This document shows, piece after piece, positions 17,268 to 26,523 of a stretch of 36,102 nucleotides of DNA (the stretch's first letter is position 1; the number at the start of each line of letters is the position of its first letter). The notes under the pieces are model-generated. The model had not been told where the DNA came from, made no database searches, and was given only the letters and a program-made list of their open reading frames with translations. Made by a program: the position numbers and the translations under genes. Source of the stretch: an uncultured Granulosicoccaceae bacterium (GTDB lineage: Bacteria > Pseudomonadota > Gammaproteobacteria > Granulosicoccales > Granulosicoccaceae); NCBI GenBank assembly GCA_937951695.1, contig CALFBL010000394.1, positions 1 through 36,102 on the forward strand. Reading direction: 5' to 3'.

Positions 17268-18374
17268 TCAGAGTTGCTCTTGAACATAGTTTGCGATGGC
17301 AAGGCATGACGTCAATCCAGGCGATTCGATACCTAGACAGTTGATCAGCCCACGCACTCCGTGAGACTCTGAACCCTGAAACAAAAAATCCGGATAGAGC
17401 TTATTGTCTATTACAATTTTTGAACGGATGCCTGCGTAGTCGGGTGAAATTGTTCTGCCGGCAATTGCTGGCCAGTATTGACTTACCCTTTTCCTGAACG
17501 TAGCTTCCAGAGTTTCATCGACCTCATAATTCTCAGCGTTTACCCACTGCACGTCAGGGCCAAAGCGTGCGAAACCCTGAAGATCAATGGTTGTATGAAC
17601 ACCCAGACCTCCAGGCTCCGGAACGGGGTATACCAACCGTTGAAAAGGGGACTTTCCGATTAATCGAAAATAATTACCTTTCGCCATAACAGGACGAACG
17701 TTTGTCGACTGGCAACTTGATGCAATGCCCACCGCTGATAGACCCGCCGCATTAATCAGATATTTACATCGTATTTTATAGCCACCTTGCTCAGTGTTTG
17801 TGTTTACAAGAATATGGCCATGCTCTTCCGATATGCTCGTGACTTTCGTCGACAAGCACAGCACAGCTCCCTCATTCTCTGCTTCCCCCAGCAGCGACAA
17901 CATTAGTGCGTGGCTATCAATGATGCCCGTTGACGGGGAGAACAAACCACCCACGCACGACACCTCAGGTTCCAGTCGGCTAACCGCTTGGGCAGATAGG
18001 GTTTGAATATCAAGCACGTCGTTCGCTTTAGCGCGTGCAGCAATTTCGGCGATATCTGATAGCTGCGATTGCGAGTCAGCAACCACCAACTTCCCACACC
18101 GATGATAAGATATTGCCCTCGACTCGCAGAAATCGTAGAGCATCTCTTTGCCTTCCCGACACATCCTGGCTTTTAAGCTACCCGGGGCATAGTAAATTCC
18201 CGCGTGTATCACTTCCGAGTTTCTCGAACTGATGCCAGAACCAACGTTGGCTGCGCTGTCGAGAATTAGTGTTTCGCATCCTTTGCGCGCCAATTGACGC
18301 GCTACGGCTAACCCGATAACGCCTGCTCCAACAACGATACATTCAACATCAACGGACATAAACGATCCAGTCAT
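17268..18374 (-). CDS. LhgO-like FAD-dependent oxidoreductase (L-2-hydroxyglutarate oxidase family)
   Basis: The protein (368 aa) begins with the dinucleotide-binding IVVGAGVIGLAVARQLA, then SSRNSEVIHAGIYY, which is characteristic of the L-2-hydroxyglutarate dehydrogenase/oxidase (LhgO) branch of the DAO superfamily. FGPDVQWV and GIRSKI further on also fit. LhgO oxidises L-2-hydroxyglutarate to 2-oxoglutarate at the membrane; related enzymes act on other hydroxy acids, so the exact substrate is inferred. The start is either ATG 18374 or ATG 18359 (MSVDVEC), neither with a strong Shine-Dalgarno. It lies 76 bp after the aminotransferase gene on the same strand and may be co-transcribed. Confidence 0.82.
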   Translation of the reverse strand: MTGSFMSVDVECIVVGAGVIGLAVARQLARKGCETLILDSAANVGSGISSRNSEVIHAGIYYAPGSLKARMCREGKEMLYDFCESRAISYHRCGKLVVADSQSQLSDIAEIAARAKANDVLDIQTLSAQAVSRLEPEVSCVGGLFSPSTGIIDSHALMLSLLGEAENEGAVLCLSTKVTSISEEHGHILVNTNTEQGGYKIRCKYLINAAGLSAVGIASSCQSTNVRPVMAKGNYFRLIGKSPFQRLVYPVPEPGGLGVHTTIDLQGFARFGPDVQWVNAENYEVDETLEATFRKRVSQYWPAIAGRTISPDYAGIRSKIVIDNKLYPDFLFQGSESHGVRGLINCLGIESPGLTSCLAIANYVQEQL

Positions 18375-18450
18375 TTTGACTTGCGTGATTGCCGGAAATC
18401 TCAGCGCGTGTGTTAGTGCTCAGCAATTGATGAATCGGTGTTGTTGAAAT

Positions 18451-19671
18451 TCAAGCGTGTTTTCTAAAAGCTCCCAGCGCCTCGCTGGCCGCAGTCAATG
18501 CACTTTGCCCGTGTTCAATACCCAGCGCTTTTAATCCAGCATCAATGCTACCAAGAGTACCCATCAACATGGGAATGTTCAGATGCCCCATGTGACCAAT
18601 GCGAAACATAGCGTCTACCGACGAGCCAACCACAGCTCCTTCGGTGATGCGAGTATCCATGCCGATACCCAAGGTGACACCAGCGTGCTCTTTGCACCAG
18701 TCTTGCAACCGTTTGCCGTCCCCATCCCCGGTATGAATTGCTGTGACCGCATGAGATCGATCTGCCGGATTAGCAACGTGCATCGTGAGCTCGCCATCGG
18801 CACCCCAAGCATCGAGCGCTGCCCATACCGCACCCGCGAAGCGCTCGTGACGCGACCAGACAGCATTCATGCCCTCTTCCAACAGCATATCCAGTGCCTC
18901 GCGCAATCCGTACAGATGGTGCGTCGGTGGCGTACCGCAAAATCGCGCGGGAAAAACCTCCGCGCTGATGCGCGGTCTCCAGTCCCAATAAGCGCTGCGT
19001 GGCAAATGCTGAGCCTTTGCCTGCTGGGCTTTCTCGTTGGCAAATAAGATGCCCAATCCGGGAGGCGTCATCAGCCCTTTCTGACATCCGGTGATGAGTA
19101 TATCCACACCCATCGCTTGCATATCCATCGGTTCGCAACCAAACGAGCAGATGGCATCGACCATCAGCAATGCGTGATGACCGGCTGCATCGATTGCCCG
19201 ACGGATTGCAGCGATGTCATTGCGAATGGATGTTGAGGTGTCGCTCTGTACCGTAGACACCACCCGAATGCGGTGTTCGGTGTCGGCACGCAGCCTGGAC
19301 TCCAATTGATCCGGATCAATCGGCTGTCCTACTTGTGCGTCTAGCACCTCAGCCTTGATACCAAGAGGCTCTGCCATGGCCGCCCAACCGCGTCCAAACC
19401 GACCGCTTGCCAAGGCCAGCATGTCGTCCCCGGGGGCTAGCACATTGATCAGTGCCGCTTCCCATACCGCATGACCATTGCCGATGTAAATGACCGCATC
19501 GCCCGAGTTATTGGCAATGCGGTTCAAATCCTGTAACACCGATTCCGTCAGCTCAACCAAAGCGCCGGTGTAGATGTTGGGCGCCGGGCGATGCATGGCC
19601 TGCAGCACGCGTGAAGGCATGACAGACGGGCCGGGAATGGCAATATGGTCTCGGCCAGTGTTGTGGCTCAT
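18451..19671 (-). CDS. Class V aminotransferase, serine/alanine-glyoxylate type
   Basis: This PLP-dependent fold-type I enzyme (406 aa from ATG 19671) transfers the amino group of serine or alanine to glyoxylate. IPGPSVMPSRVLQAM at the N-terminus is the glyoxylate-aminotransferase opening. VDAICSFGCEPMDM supplies the Asp that contacts the PLP ring, and GCQKGLMTPPGLG holds the Schiff-base Lys (Lys198). FCGTPPTHHLYGLREAL is also typical. A GTG at 19719 would add 16 residues that look non-homologous, so the ATG is preferred even though no strong Shine-Dalgarno is visible. The LhgO-like oxidoreductase follows on the same strand, suggesting a small amino/hydroxy-acid unit. Confidence 0.9.
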   Translation of the reverse strand: MSHNTGRDHIAIPGPSVMPSRVLQAMHRPAPNIYTGALVELTESVLQDLNRIANNSGDAVIYIGNGHAVWEAALINVLAPGDDMLALASGRFGRGWAAMAEPLGIKAEVLDAQVGQPIDPDQLESRLRADTEHRIRVVSTVQSDTSTSIRNDIAAIRRAIDAAGHHALLMVDAICSFGCEPMDMQAMGVDILITGCQKGLMTPPGLGILFANEKAQQAKAQHLPRSAYWDWRPRISAEVFPARFCGTPPTHHLYGLREALDMLLEEGMNAVWSRHERFAGAVWAALDAWGADGELTMHVANPADRSHAVTAIHTGDGDGKRLQDWCKEHAGVTLGIGMDTRITEGAVVGSSVDAMFRIGHMGHLNIPMLMGTLGSIDAGLKALGIEHGQSALTAASEALGAFRKHA

Positions 19672-19891
19672 GTGACGGGTCGCTGAGTTGTGTGATTCGG
19701 GTGGGTGGCAACAGCGCACGACGCACTGATCAACCCGACAACATAATAGCGCAAAAAATCCCTCGCCTCTTTGCCAGCAGTGACCGATGGATGATTGCTC
19801 TTAATATTTGTACAGAAGCCACCCATCGCTACAATGCAAACTTATACAGCGCTCTTCATGGTCGACTTTGTCATAGTAAATGTCTATGCCT

Positions 19892-20221
19892 TTATTCAGT
19901 TACATCCAGATCCAAACGCTCTCGCACCAAGGCGTGTTCACCGGCCTCATCGAGCGTACACAGCTGGGCGAAGCTGAACGAGTAGTCAATGTTCGACTGA
20001 CCCATAACCGTGAGTGGCGTGACCCGCAAGAGTATGGGTAACAACAGGGAATTCAATAATGAGTGTGAACTTCTTGTGAAGTCTGGCGAGGGAGTGCTTG
20101 CATAGACTGAAGCAAAGCAATATGCGCCCCTTCGTGGTTCAGAAGTTCAAGGATCGCTTGTGAAAATTTTTTATTCTGCAACTTTTCGGCACAATTACCC
20201 GCCACGTTGCAGCCGGTGAAT
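19892..20221 (-). pseudogene. Possible gene remnant in two frames
   Basis: This gap between the aminotransferase and DMT genes exceeds 500 bp. On the minus strand it contains two protein-like stretches in different frames. The first ends at 20053 and includes GNCAEKLQNKKFSQAILELL, without a good start codon. The second continues to TAA 19892 and includes MGQSNIDYSFSFAQLCTLDE. Both look like real protein sequence, and a shift between them would join them. I recognise no family. It could be a decayed gene or chance open frames. I see nothing in 19672-19891. Confidence 0.3.
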
Positions 20222-20228
20222 TCAAAAG

Positions 20229-21098
20229 TCAGGATTTTGTGACAAGCCTCTCACGCCACATGACATAGACCCCGGACAGAATGATCAACGCAGCGCCCAG
20301 AAGCATCAATGTATTGGGTTTTTCTCCGAAAACCATAATACCCAAAAGCAACAAAAACAGAATTCTCGTGTATCGATACGGCATGACGATAGACACTTCC
20401 CCTGTGCGAAGGGAGGCGATCAACAGCATATACCCTGAAGACCCTAAAACTATCATGGGCAAAACGACCCACCAGTTAATCTCCCGTGGAAATAAGGTCT
20501 CACCGTGCCAGTAGGTCCAGACGACAGTCATCGGTAGCGCAGCCAACATGGTGAATGTGGCCAGACTGGCAGAGGGCATGTCCACTGGAACCATACGGGT
20601 GGTCAGATCTCTTGCCGCAAGAGCGACCAGAGCCAATATTGCCCAAAACACGGATGAGTCAAACTGAGTGGCTCCCGGCTGGACAATCATCAACACCCCG
20701 GCAAAACCTACCGCGATTGATGCCCAACGTCTCCAACCTACTTTCTCTTGCAAAAAAACCACAGCCCCAACCACCGCTAACAACGGTGAAGCCTGAGTAA
20801 TCGCACCGACCGACGAGAGGGGAACCGTGGCCAATGCCATCACCATGCCGATCATACCGGCTACTTCAGACACGTAGCGAATCAACAGAATTGGCTTAAA
20901 CGCTCTTACATCCGCCAGATTTTCACCGCGCGTTATCGCCATGGAGGCGAACACAACCAATCCGCCACCAAATAGAAAAACCATGACCTGTGACGGTGCC
21001 ATTGCAGATGTCGAGACCTTTACCAAGGTGTCTGCCACCGAGAATGCGCTCATTGACGCAATCATTAACAGGATTGCCTTTATATTGTTATCTTTCAC
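20229..21098 (-). CDS. DMT-superfamily (EamA) transporter
   Basis: This 289-aa protein has ten predicted membrane helices arranged as two five-helix EamA halves. The first half has FSVADTLVKVSTSAMAPSQV and a strand of small residues ending in VGAITQASPLLAVVGAVVFL; the second ends in LLLGIMVFGEKPNTLMLLGA. EamA proteins export metabolites or amino acids across the inner membrane; the substrate is unknown. The start is GTG with AAGG seven bases before it. It is divergent from the ABM-domain gene, with about 140 bp between. Confidence 0.9.
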   Translation of the reverse strand: MKDNNIKAILLMIASMSAFSVADTLVKVSTSAMAPSQVMVFLFGGGLVVFASMAITRGENLADVRAFKPILLIRYVSEVAGMIGMVMALATVPLSSVGAITQASPLLAVVGAVVFLQEKVGWRRWASIAVGFAGVLMIVQPGATQFDSSVFWAILALVALAARDLTTRMVPVDMPSASLATFTMLAALPMTVVWTYWHGETLFPREINWWVVLPMIVLGSSGYMLLIASLRTGEVSIVMPYRYTRILFLLLLGIMVFGEKPNTLMLLGAALIILSGVYVMWRERLVTKS

Positions 21099-21240
21099 TC
21101 AGCGCCTTGAGAGGATCATACAGGCTGGCTCAGGGGTCAGACCGTATGTGAAAATTCAGTTGGGTGAGCCCATTTACGGTAACGCTCAACATCGATTCGC
21201 AGTATCATATCCGCATTTCAACCTAGGTAGAGACGAATGC

Positions 21241-21540
21241 ATGATTCACGTGATAGCCATTATCACCGCCCAGCCAGGTAAACGTGAAGAGCTGCTAAAA
21301 GCGTTTACCGGTATTTTGTCTGAGGTGCATACCGAGACAGGTTGTATTGAATACCAACCGGTCGTAGACTCCGATGAATCCGGCTCCCAATCAAAACTGG
21401 GTTCAGACACTTACATGGTGATTGAGAAGTGGCAGTGCATAGAAGACTTAAGAGCGCATGCCGCGTCAAAGCACATGACAAAGTACTCAGAGCAAACGGG
21501 GCATCTGGTTGCTGACCGAAAGGTTTATGTGTTGAATTAA
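21241..21540 (+). CDS. ABM-domain (antibiotic biosynthesis monooxygenase-like) protein
   Basis: This single-domain protein of 99 aa has the ferredoxin-like ABM pattern: VIAIITAQPGKREELLKAF opens it, then TGCIEYQPVVD, YMVIEKWQ and AHAASKHMTKYSEQ. Members are cofactor-free monooxygenases acting on quinols or aromatic compounds (YgiN type), or small stress proteins. The ATG at 21241 begins the conserved domain. The frame stays open about 300 bases upstream, but that part is the antisense of the DMT gene and is not protein-like. The SNF2 gene starts 41 bp downstream on the same strand. Confidence 0.88.
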   Translation: MIHVIAIITAQPGKREELLKAFTGILSEVHTETGCIEYQPVVDSDESGSQSKLGSDTYMVIEKWQCIEDLRAHAASKHMTKYSEQTGHLVADRKVYVLN

Positions 21541-21581
21541 TTTCGTCGGCAAACAAATGTTCACCTAAAACCACCAAACCA

Positions 21582-24500
21582 TTGCCAACAACATATACAC
21601 ACCCTGTGCGTCAATCAGAAGTGAAACAACTCGAACGGTATTTTGGTTTACGCTCTGTGCAACGAGGTCAAGCCCTGTTTAAGGCGGGAGCCGTTGTACG
21701 GTTTAAATTTTATCAAAGCACAAATCAATTAAAAGCACACGTGCAAGGAACACAGGCGACGCCCTACGCAGTTACGGTGATGCTCGATGAACACGACGAG
21801 CCTTTTGAATGCCTGTGCAGCTGCCCCGTCGGGTTTAATTGCAAGCACGCGGTTGCGACGCTTGTAACGCATCGTTCAAGAACGCGCCGCGTACCTACCC
21901 TTACTGAACTTGCCCTTACTGAACTTGCCCTTACTGAATTGGAGCCAGGTAGAAAAACAGCACCAGATGCGTCAAACTACTCATCGGAAATCGAGGCCAG
22001 ACTGTGGTGGGAGCAGTGGCATTCGACCCAGGAAGAAACAAAACACGTACCGTTTAGCCGCAACGCGTGGGATCGGCCGCGTGCACGCATCTATTCACTG
22101 AAACCACTAAAACAAAGTGGCAACTGGAGCTTTGGCGTCTCTCTGACGTTACTCGATGCACCTCGCACCGCCACGGGTCAATTCAACAAAGGTCGCCGAG
22201 CCGACACAGACCACACCTATACCGACTATACATTGCATCTGACGTCAATGGACAAAGACATCCACGCCCTGGGCTCAGCTCGTTTACAGGCCGATCAAGG
22301 ACGCTACACGCGCGACATGGCTCGTTACGAGCTGACGGGGCACTTCGGCCAAGTGCTTCTCGAACTCACCATCAAGACTGGCCGCTGCTTTCTGGAAACA
22401 GATCGCCACCAACCACTGGTTATGGGTGTATCGCGCACATTGTCCGTCGACTGGCACCAAACATCTGATGGCGACCATCGATTGGTTCCAGCCCTTACAG
22501 GACTGGAACACTGCTGGGTTGTAGATGCCGAACAGCCCTGGTGGATCGACCCCATCAGTGTTACAGCCGGCCCAATCGACACACAGCTTACTGGCGCCCA
22601 GCTAGCCTTGCTGCTAGAAGCGCCCGCAATGCAGGACGCGCAACTTCAAGAGTTAAGTGAGTGGCAGATGAATGCGCAGGCTAACGCACAAATCACGGCA
22701 GAAACCGACGAGCCTATCAACATGCAATCGCGCGTGGGGCGCAACACAAACGTCGCGCTTTTGTTGCCATCGCCACCGATCGAACCAAGACGATTGATTA
22801 GCGTTCCACCTTCACCGGTGCTACTACTGCATTCACCGAGTAATGACCCACACGTCGATAGCTGGGAAATCGCGCTTATGATGCGCTATGACTCGGCGTT
22901 AGTGCCGTGCGAAATCGCTGTGGGCACTGCCATTACCCCCACTGTCGATGAACAAGGTAACTCGGTACGCATTCGACGCCACTATGAACTCGAAACGTTC
23001 TTATTCCATGAGGCTATGGAACGTGCGCGCGGAATGCTGCCCCACTGGCATACCGAATCCGATCAGCTCTTGCCAATATTCTTAGCCAATGCAGATACGC
23101 CAGCAGCACGCTTCAGCACCTACGCACGATTAGTGAAAAACCGCGATGAGCTCGAACGCGATAATTGGGAACTGGTAGTTCTTCCGCCCGTTCATGTCGA
23201 TCCCCTGCGCCCCAGTAGTTTCCAGGGCTTGGTTGAACGAGCCGCCGATGGCAGTCCTGGTTGGTTTGATCTTTCTCTCGATATTGAGCTCGATGGCGAG
23301 CGCTATGATTTAATGCAGCTAGTCGCGACCTATATCGAACGCGGCGGTGGAGACGAGCCCCTGTTCGCAGAGACCACTCATGGTCGATTCATGCAAATCG
23401 AGGCGAGTTTGGTGCGCCCTGTCGCTGAAGTTTTGCATGAGCTTGGCGCTTCAGCCAATCAAGACGGCAAAGTGCGCCTGTCTCGCACACGAGCTCTCGC
23501 TTTGCAAAATCTTGATGAAGCAATAAGTGATGAAGGGTTTAACACCATCTGGCGAGGGACATCCGACCCTTTCAAATTTGCCAAACGCCTGCAGGAACTG
23601 GGCAACGTCGATACCAAGACGTTTGATCAAACAGCACTTCCACGTGGGCTCAAAGCCACTCTACGTCCCTACCAACGCGCCGGACTTGGCTGGCTGAACG
23701 CACTGGCAAGCAACAACGTGTGCGGCATATTGGCCGATGACATGGGCCTTGGCAAAACCTTGCAAGCCCTAGCACACATTTTATGGCTGCGCCAAAGTCG
23801 GCGTTTGAAAGGGCCAGTACTGATTGTGGTACCCACCAGTTTGCTGCTAAATTGGGCGCGCGAGGCGATGAAGTTTACTCCGCGCCTGAAGGTGCGTATC
23901 TGGCATGGCCAAGAACGCCACGAGAATCCCCTCGACGAAATCGATCCACCTGCACATCTGATCATCACCAGCTATGGCCTTGCGTTGCGCGATAACGAAC
24001 TTCTCGCCAATCACGGTTTTGATATGTTGGTGCTCGATGAGGCACAGCAGATTCGCAACCCACTCGCCAAAACTACTCGAGCGATCAAATCGCTACCGAT
24101 AGAGCGGCGGCTCTGCTTATCGGGTACACCACTTGAGAATCATCTGGGAGAGCTATGGTCGCAATTCGACTTTTTGATGCCAGATTTACTGGGCGATGCA
24201 GTACGCTTCAACAAACACTATCGCATACCTATCGAGAAGCATGGGGACACTCAGCGCCAACAACGATTGGCTACAGCGGTAAAACCGTTCCTGCTGCGGC
24301 GACGCAAAGAAGATGTCGCATCAGACCTGCCGCCAAAAACCGAGATGCTGCGGGAAGTACACCTCGGCACCGCCCAAGCAAAACTCTACGAAAGCATTCG
24401 CGCCTCTATGCAAAAGCGCGTGCGCAAAGCTCTGCAATCAAAAGGACTTGCACAAAGCCACGTAACCGTGCTTGATGCCTTACTCAAATTGCGCCAATGC

Positions 24501-25064
24501 TGCTGTCATCCAGAATTGGTGAAACTAGACAGTGCAAAACGGGTTGCGGACTCCGCCAAGACCACTCTGGTTCTTGACATGATTGATGAGTTGATCGCCG
24601 AGGGCCGGCGTATTCTCGTGTTCTCCTCTTTCACGTCAATGCTAGATATCCTTGAGCGAGAACTCAAAGCGCGTGATCACCACTGGGTCAAACTAACTGG
24701 ACGAACGCGCAAACGCGATGCGGTCATCGATGCGTTTCAACGCGGCAATGTACCGCTGTTCCTGATCAGCCTCAAAGCCGGCGGCACCGGATTGAATCTT
24801 ACTGCGGCCGATACTGTGATTCATTATGACCCGTGGTGGAATCCAGCCGCTGAAGCGCAAGCCAGTGCGCGCGCGCATCGAATTGGTCAAAACAAACCGG
24901 TGTTCGTCTACAAACTGGTCGCCGCAGACACAGTCGAGCAGCGTATCGTTCTGATGCAACAGCGCAAGCAGGAACTTGCTGATGCGATGATCGAAAGTGG
25001 CGAAGGCGCATCCCTTACCTCGTTGTCTGTTGAGGAAACGCTCGCTTTGTTCGATCCCGACTGA
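21582..25064 (+). CDS. SWIM zinc-finger SNF2-family DNA helicase/ATPase
   Basis: This 1160-aa SF2 translocase begins with a SWIM zinc finger (C79-x-C81-x5-C87-x-H89, in CSCPVGFNCKHA). A long helicase-associated region of some 500 residues follows, then the SNF2 motor: Q-like LRPYQRAGLGWL, Walker A ADDMGLGKT with Lys725, Walker B DEAQ at 819-822, motif III LSGTPLEN, and motifs V/VI GGTGLNLTAAD and ARAHRIGQ. Bacterial HepA/RapA-like SNF2 proteins remodel RNA polymerase or DNA-bound complexes, and some belong to defence loci; no partner defence gene is evident here. The TTG start has no Shine-Dalgarno, and no ATG or GTG occurs earlier in frame, so the start is uncertain. Confidence 0.93.
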   Translation: MPTTYTHPVRQSEVKQLERYFGLRSVQRGQALFKAGAVVRFKFYQSTNQLKAHVQGTQATPYAVTVMLDEHDEPFECLCSCPVGFNCKHAVATLVTHRSRTRRVPTLTELALTELALTELEPGRKTAPDASNYSSEIEARLWWEQWHSTQEETKHVPFSRNAWDRPRARIYSLKPLKQSGNWSFGVSLTLLDAPRTATGQFNKGRRADTDHTYTDYTLHLTSMDKDIHALGSARLQADQGRYTRDMARYELTGHFGQVLLELTIKTGRCFLETDRHQPLVMGVSRTLSVDWHQTSDGDHRLVPALTGLEHCWVVDAEQPWWIDPISVTAGPIDTQLTGAQLALLLEAPAMQDAQLQELSEWQMNAQANAQITAETDEPINMQSRVGRNTNVALLLPSPPIEPRRLISVPPSPVLLLHSPSNDPHVDSWEIALMMRYDSALVPCEIAVGTAITPTVDEQGNSVRIRRHYELETFLFHEAMERARGMLPHWHTESDQLLPIFLANADTPAARFSTYARLVKNRDELERDNWELVVLPPVHVDPLRPSSFQGLVERAADGSPGWFDLSLDIELDGERYDLMQLVATYIERGGGDEPLFAETTHGRFMQIEASLVRPVAEVLHELGASANQDGKVRLSRTRALALQNLDEAISDEGFNTIWRGTSDPFKFAKRLQELGNVDTKTFDQTALPRGLKATLRPYQRAGLGWLNALASNNVCGILADDMGLGKTLQALAHILWLRQSRRLKGPVLIVVPTSLLLNWAREAMKFTPRLKVRIWHGQERHENPLDEIDPPAHLIITSYGLALRDNELLANHGFDMLVLDEAQQIRNPLAKTTRAIKSLPIERRLCLSGTPLENHLGELWSQFDFLMPDLLGDAVRFNKHYRIPIEKHGDTQRQQRLATAVKPFLLRRRKEDVASDLPPKTEMLREVHLGTAQAKLYESIRASMQKRVRKALQSKGLAQSHVTVLDALLKLRQCCCHPELVKLDSAKRVADSAKTTLVLDMIDELIAEGRRILVFSSFTSMLDILERELKARDHHWVKLTGRTRKRDAVIDAFQRGNVPLFLISLKAGGTGLNLTAADTVIHYDPWWNPAAEAQASARAHRIGQNKPVFVYKLVAADTVEQRIVLMQQRKQELADAMIESGEGASLTSLSVEETLALFDPD
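21898..21942 (+). repeat. In-frame 15-bp tandem repeat in the SNF2 gene
   Basis: CCCTTACTGAACTTG is repeated three times (the last copy diverges at its end), encoding a repeated LTELA pentapeptide between the SWIM finger and the next domain. A 15-bp unit keeps the frame, so copy-number change would vary linker length. Confidence 0.85.
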
Positions 25065-25154
25065 CAACTTTGCCATCGCTAGATATCTGCATGCCCAGGA
25101 CCAAAGATCGCATTGGCTACGAAGCTCACTAAGCGGAAAAAATCATTCATAAAC

Positions 25155-25672
25155 TTATTGATAACCGCACCCGTCCATGAAGTAGGTACCGTCCTTGAGA
25201 TAAACACCCATTGTTATCAGCACCTCGTTTTTCTCGAAAATACCACGCCAGACGTACCTCACCATATGCTCGGTCCGTGGATCCCGTTCCCGCTTTTCTG
25301 CTGCGACACACCCCATGAACTCACGCCGAATATAAATGCCATAGTCCTCACGGATATTGCGTAAGTCTCTTAAAAATTGAGCCTCCGTAAAGCTGACAAC
25401 ATATTTTTTTCACACCGCTGAATGAATTTTTCAAACCTGTTCTCATCTTCTGATTCAAGTACCTCGTCAAGATATTGTTCTGCGATATTCTGTCGCCTAT
25501 TCAGCAGCGCTGGGTGGGTATTCCAATCAGGATATTCCTCAATACTCGAGATAACTTCCAAACACTGTGAGTGCTTGATTTCATGGCCCATGCCCGACAA
25601 CACGTCGCGCAGTCTTGAGACAGTGACTTTACCTTGGGTCGTAGTGTGCATACGTCGATATCTCGTTGACAT
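25155..25672 (-). pseudogene. HSQCLE-family small protein, copy 1, with a -1 frameshift
   Basis: The N-terminal frame from ATG 25672 contains LRDVLSGMGHEIKHSQCLEV and YPDWNT, a motif set found at the start of many small proteins sometimes annotated as glyoxalase-superfamily. It stops at 25370. The -1 frame continues from an A7 run (25404-25410) to TAA 25155 with REFMGCVAAEKRERD and VRYVWRGIFEKNE, which align with copy 2. One -1 shift (or one extra A) restores a product of about 172 aa. Function is unknown. It follows copy 2 by 18 bp on the same strand. It could be a true pseudogene, a slippage-dependent gene, or a sequencing error. Confidence 0.7.
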
Positions 25673-25690
25673 TGTGGATGAATTGACGGC

Positions 25691-26193
25691 TTAAATGAAG
25701 TGCATGCCACTGACGTAATGAGCGCCATCCCTCTCATAGATACCGATTCTGAGAAGCGTCTCATTTTTCTCAAAGTAACAGCGCCAGAGATAACGAACTA
25801 GATTCGGGTACCTATCGTCGCCTGCGCGCTTCGTACCCGCCACGCTGCCCATAAACTCTCGACCAAAGTAGGCACCAACCAATTTTTTTCTTCTCGCGCA
25901 TTTTTTTGAAATTCAATCTCTGGAATGAAAATATGAAACTTTTCTTCAAACAACGGCAAGTATATTTTGTAATCAGGCTTAAACAACCCTTCAAACAATT
26001 CGCCGACAAACTGTTCGGCCCGTTGTAGCTCATCCGTACTGTTTGAGCTAGCATCTGATTTTTTTACAGTATTTTCAGTCTCGGGCCCCAGCTTCGACAA
26101 GACCTCAATACATTCGGAGTACTTGAGCTGCAGACCTACACCCGTCAAAGCCTTGCGCAGATGGACGGTACGGGTTTTATTTGCAATGAGCAT
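25691..26193 (-). pseudogene. HSQCLE-family small protein, copy 2, with a -1 frameshift
   Basis: From ATG 26193 (AAAGG about nine bases upstream) the frame reads LRKALTGVGLQLKYSECIEV, homologous to copy 1, and carries on to 25798. The conserved C-terminal half (REFMGSVAGTKRAGDD, LVRYLWRCYFEKNE, ending at 25691) lies in the -1 frame. That frame opens only after a stop at 25913-25915, so the shift must fall downstream of it. Two in-phase A AAA AAT heptamers lie there, on A7 runs at 25901-25907 and 25883-25889. The repaired product would be about 167 aa. A TTG start at 26253 is possible but less likely. Confidence 0.7.
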
Positions 26194-26523
26194 GATGTCA
26201 ACCTTTCGGAGGCGTATTCTTTGCTGGTGCTCGCATTGCCAGTGATCCGCCAATCTAAAAAGCTGATGACTTGATGAGAAACTTACACATTCACCGAACC
26301 CCGAGAGGGTGCGAGCGGCAGGTTGTGCTGACCTACAATCAAACTACTAAAGACTGTCGCGATTGTCAATAACTCAAGATTCTCGTTATCGCCACGCAAT
26401 CCAGCGATGAAGATCGCTCAAAAACTCTACGGTGAAGGTAAGGCTGGCACGGTTCGATCCAGATCGGCATACAAACATCAACTGGTATAAGCTAACGAAA
26501 ACAACCTAATTTCGAATCGTTCT
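26194..26523. other. Intergenic region without a recognised gene
   Basis: About 330 bp lie between the divergent copy-2 gene and the 406-aa gene. The only open frame noticed is a 27-codon one at 26407-26490, which I could not tie to any family. No strong hairpin or clear promoter was identified. Confidence 0.5.

Noticed and set aside
20941..21240. Upstream extension of the ABM-domain frame
   Set aside because: It is antisense to the DMT transporter and reads as low-similarity sequence; the conserved domain starts at ATG 21241.
25113..25364. Plus-strand 83-codon frame after the SNF2 gene
   Set aside because: The minus strand over most of it (25155 onward) encodes the conserved C-terminal half of HSQCLE copy 1, which aligns with copy 2.
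26407..26490. 27-codon frame MKIAQKLYGEGKAG...
   Set aside because: It has a faint resemblance to a recombinase helix but is too short, with no ribosome-binding site and no recognised family.
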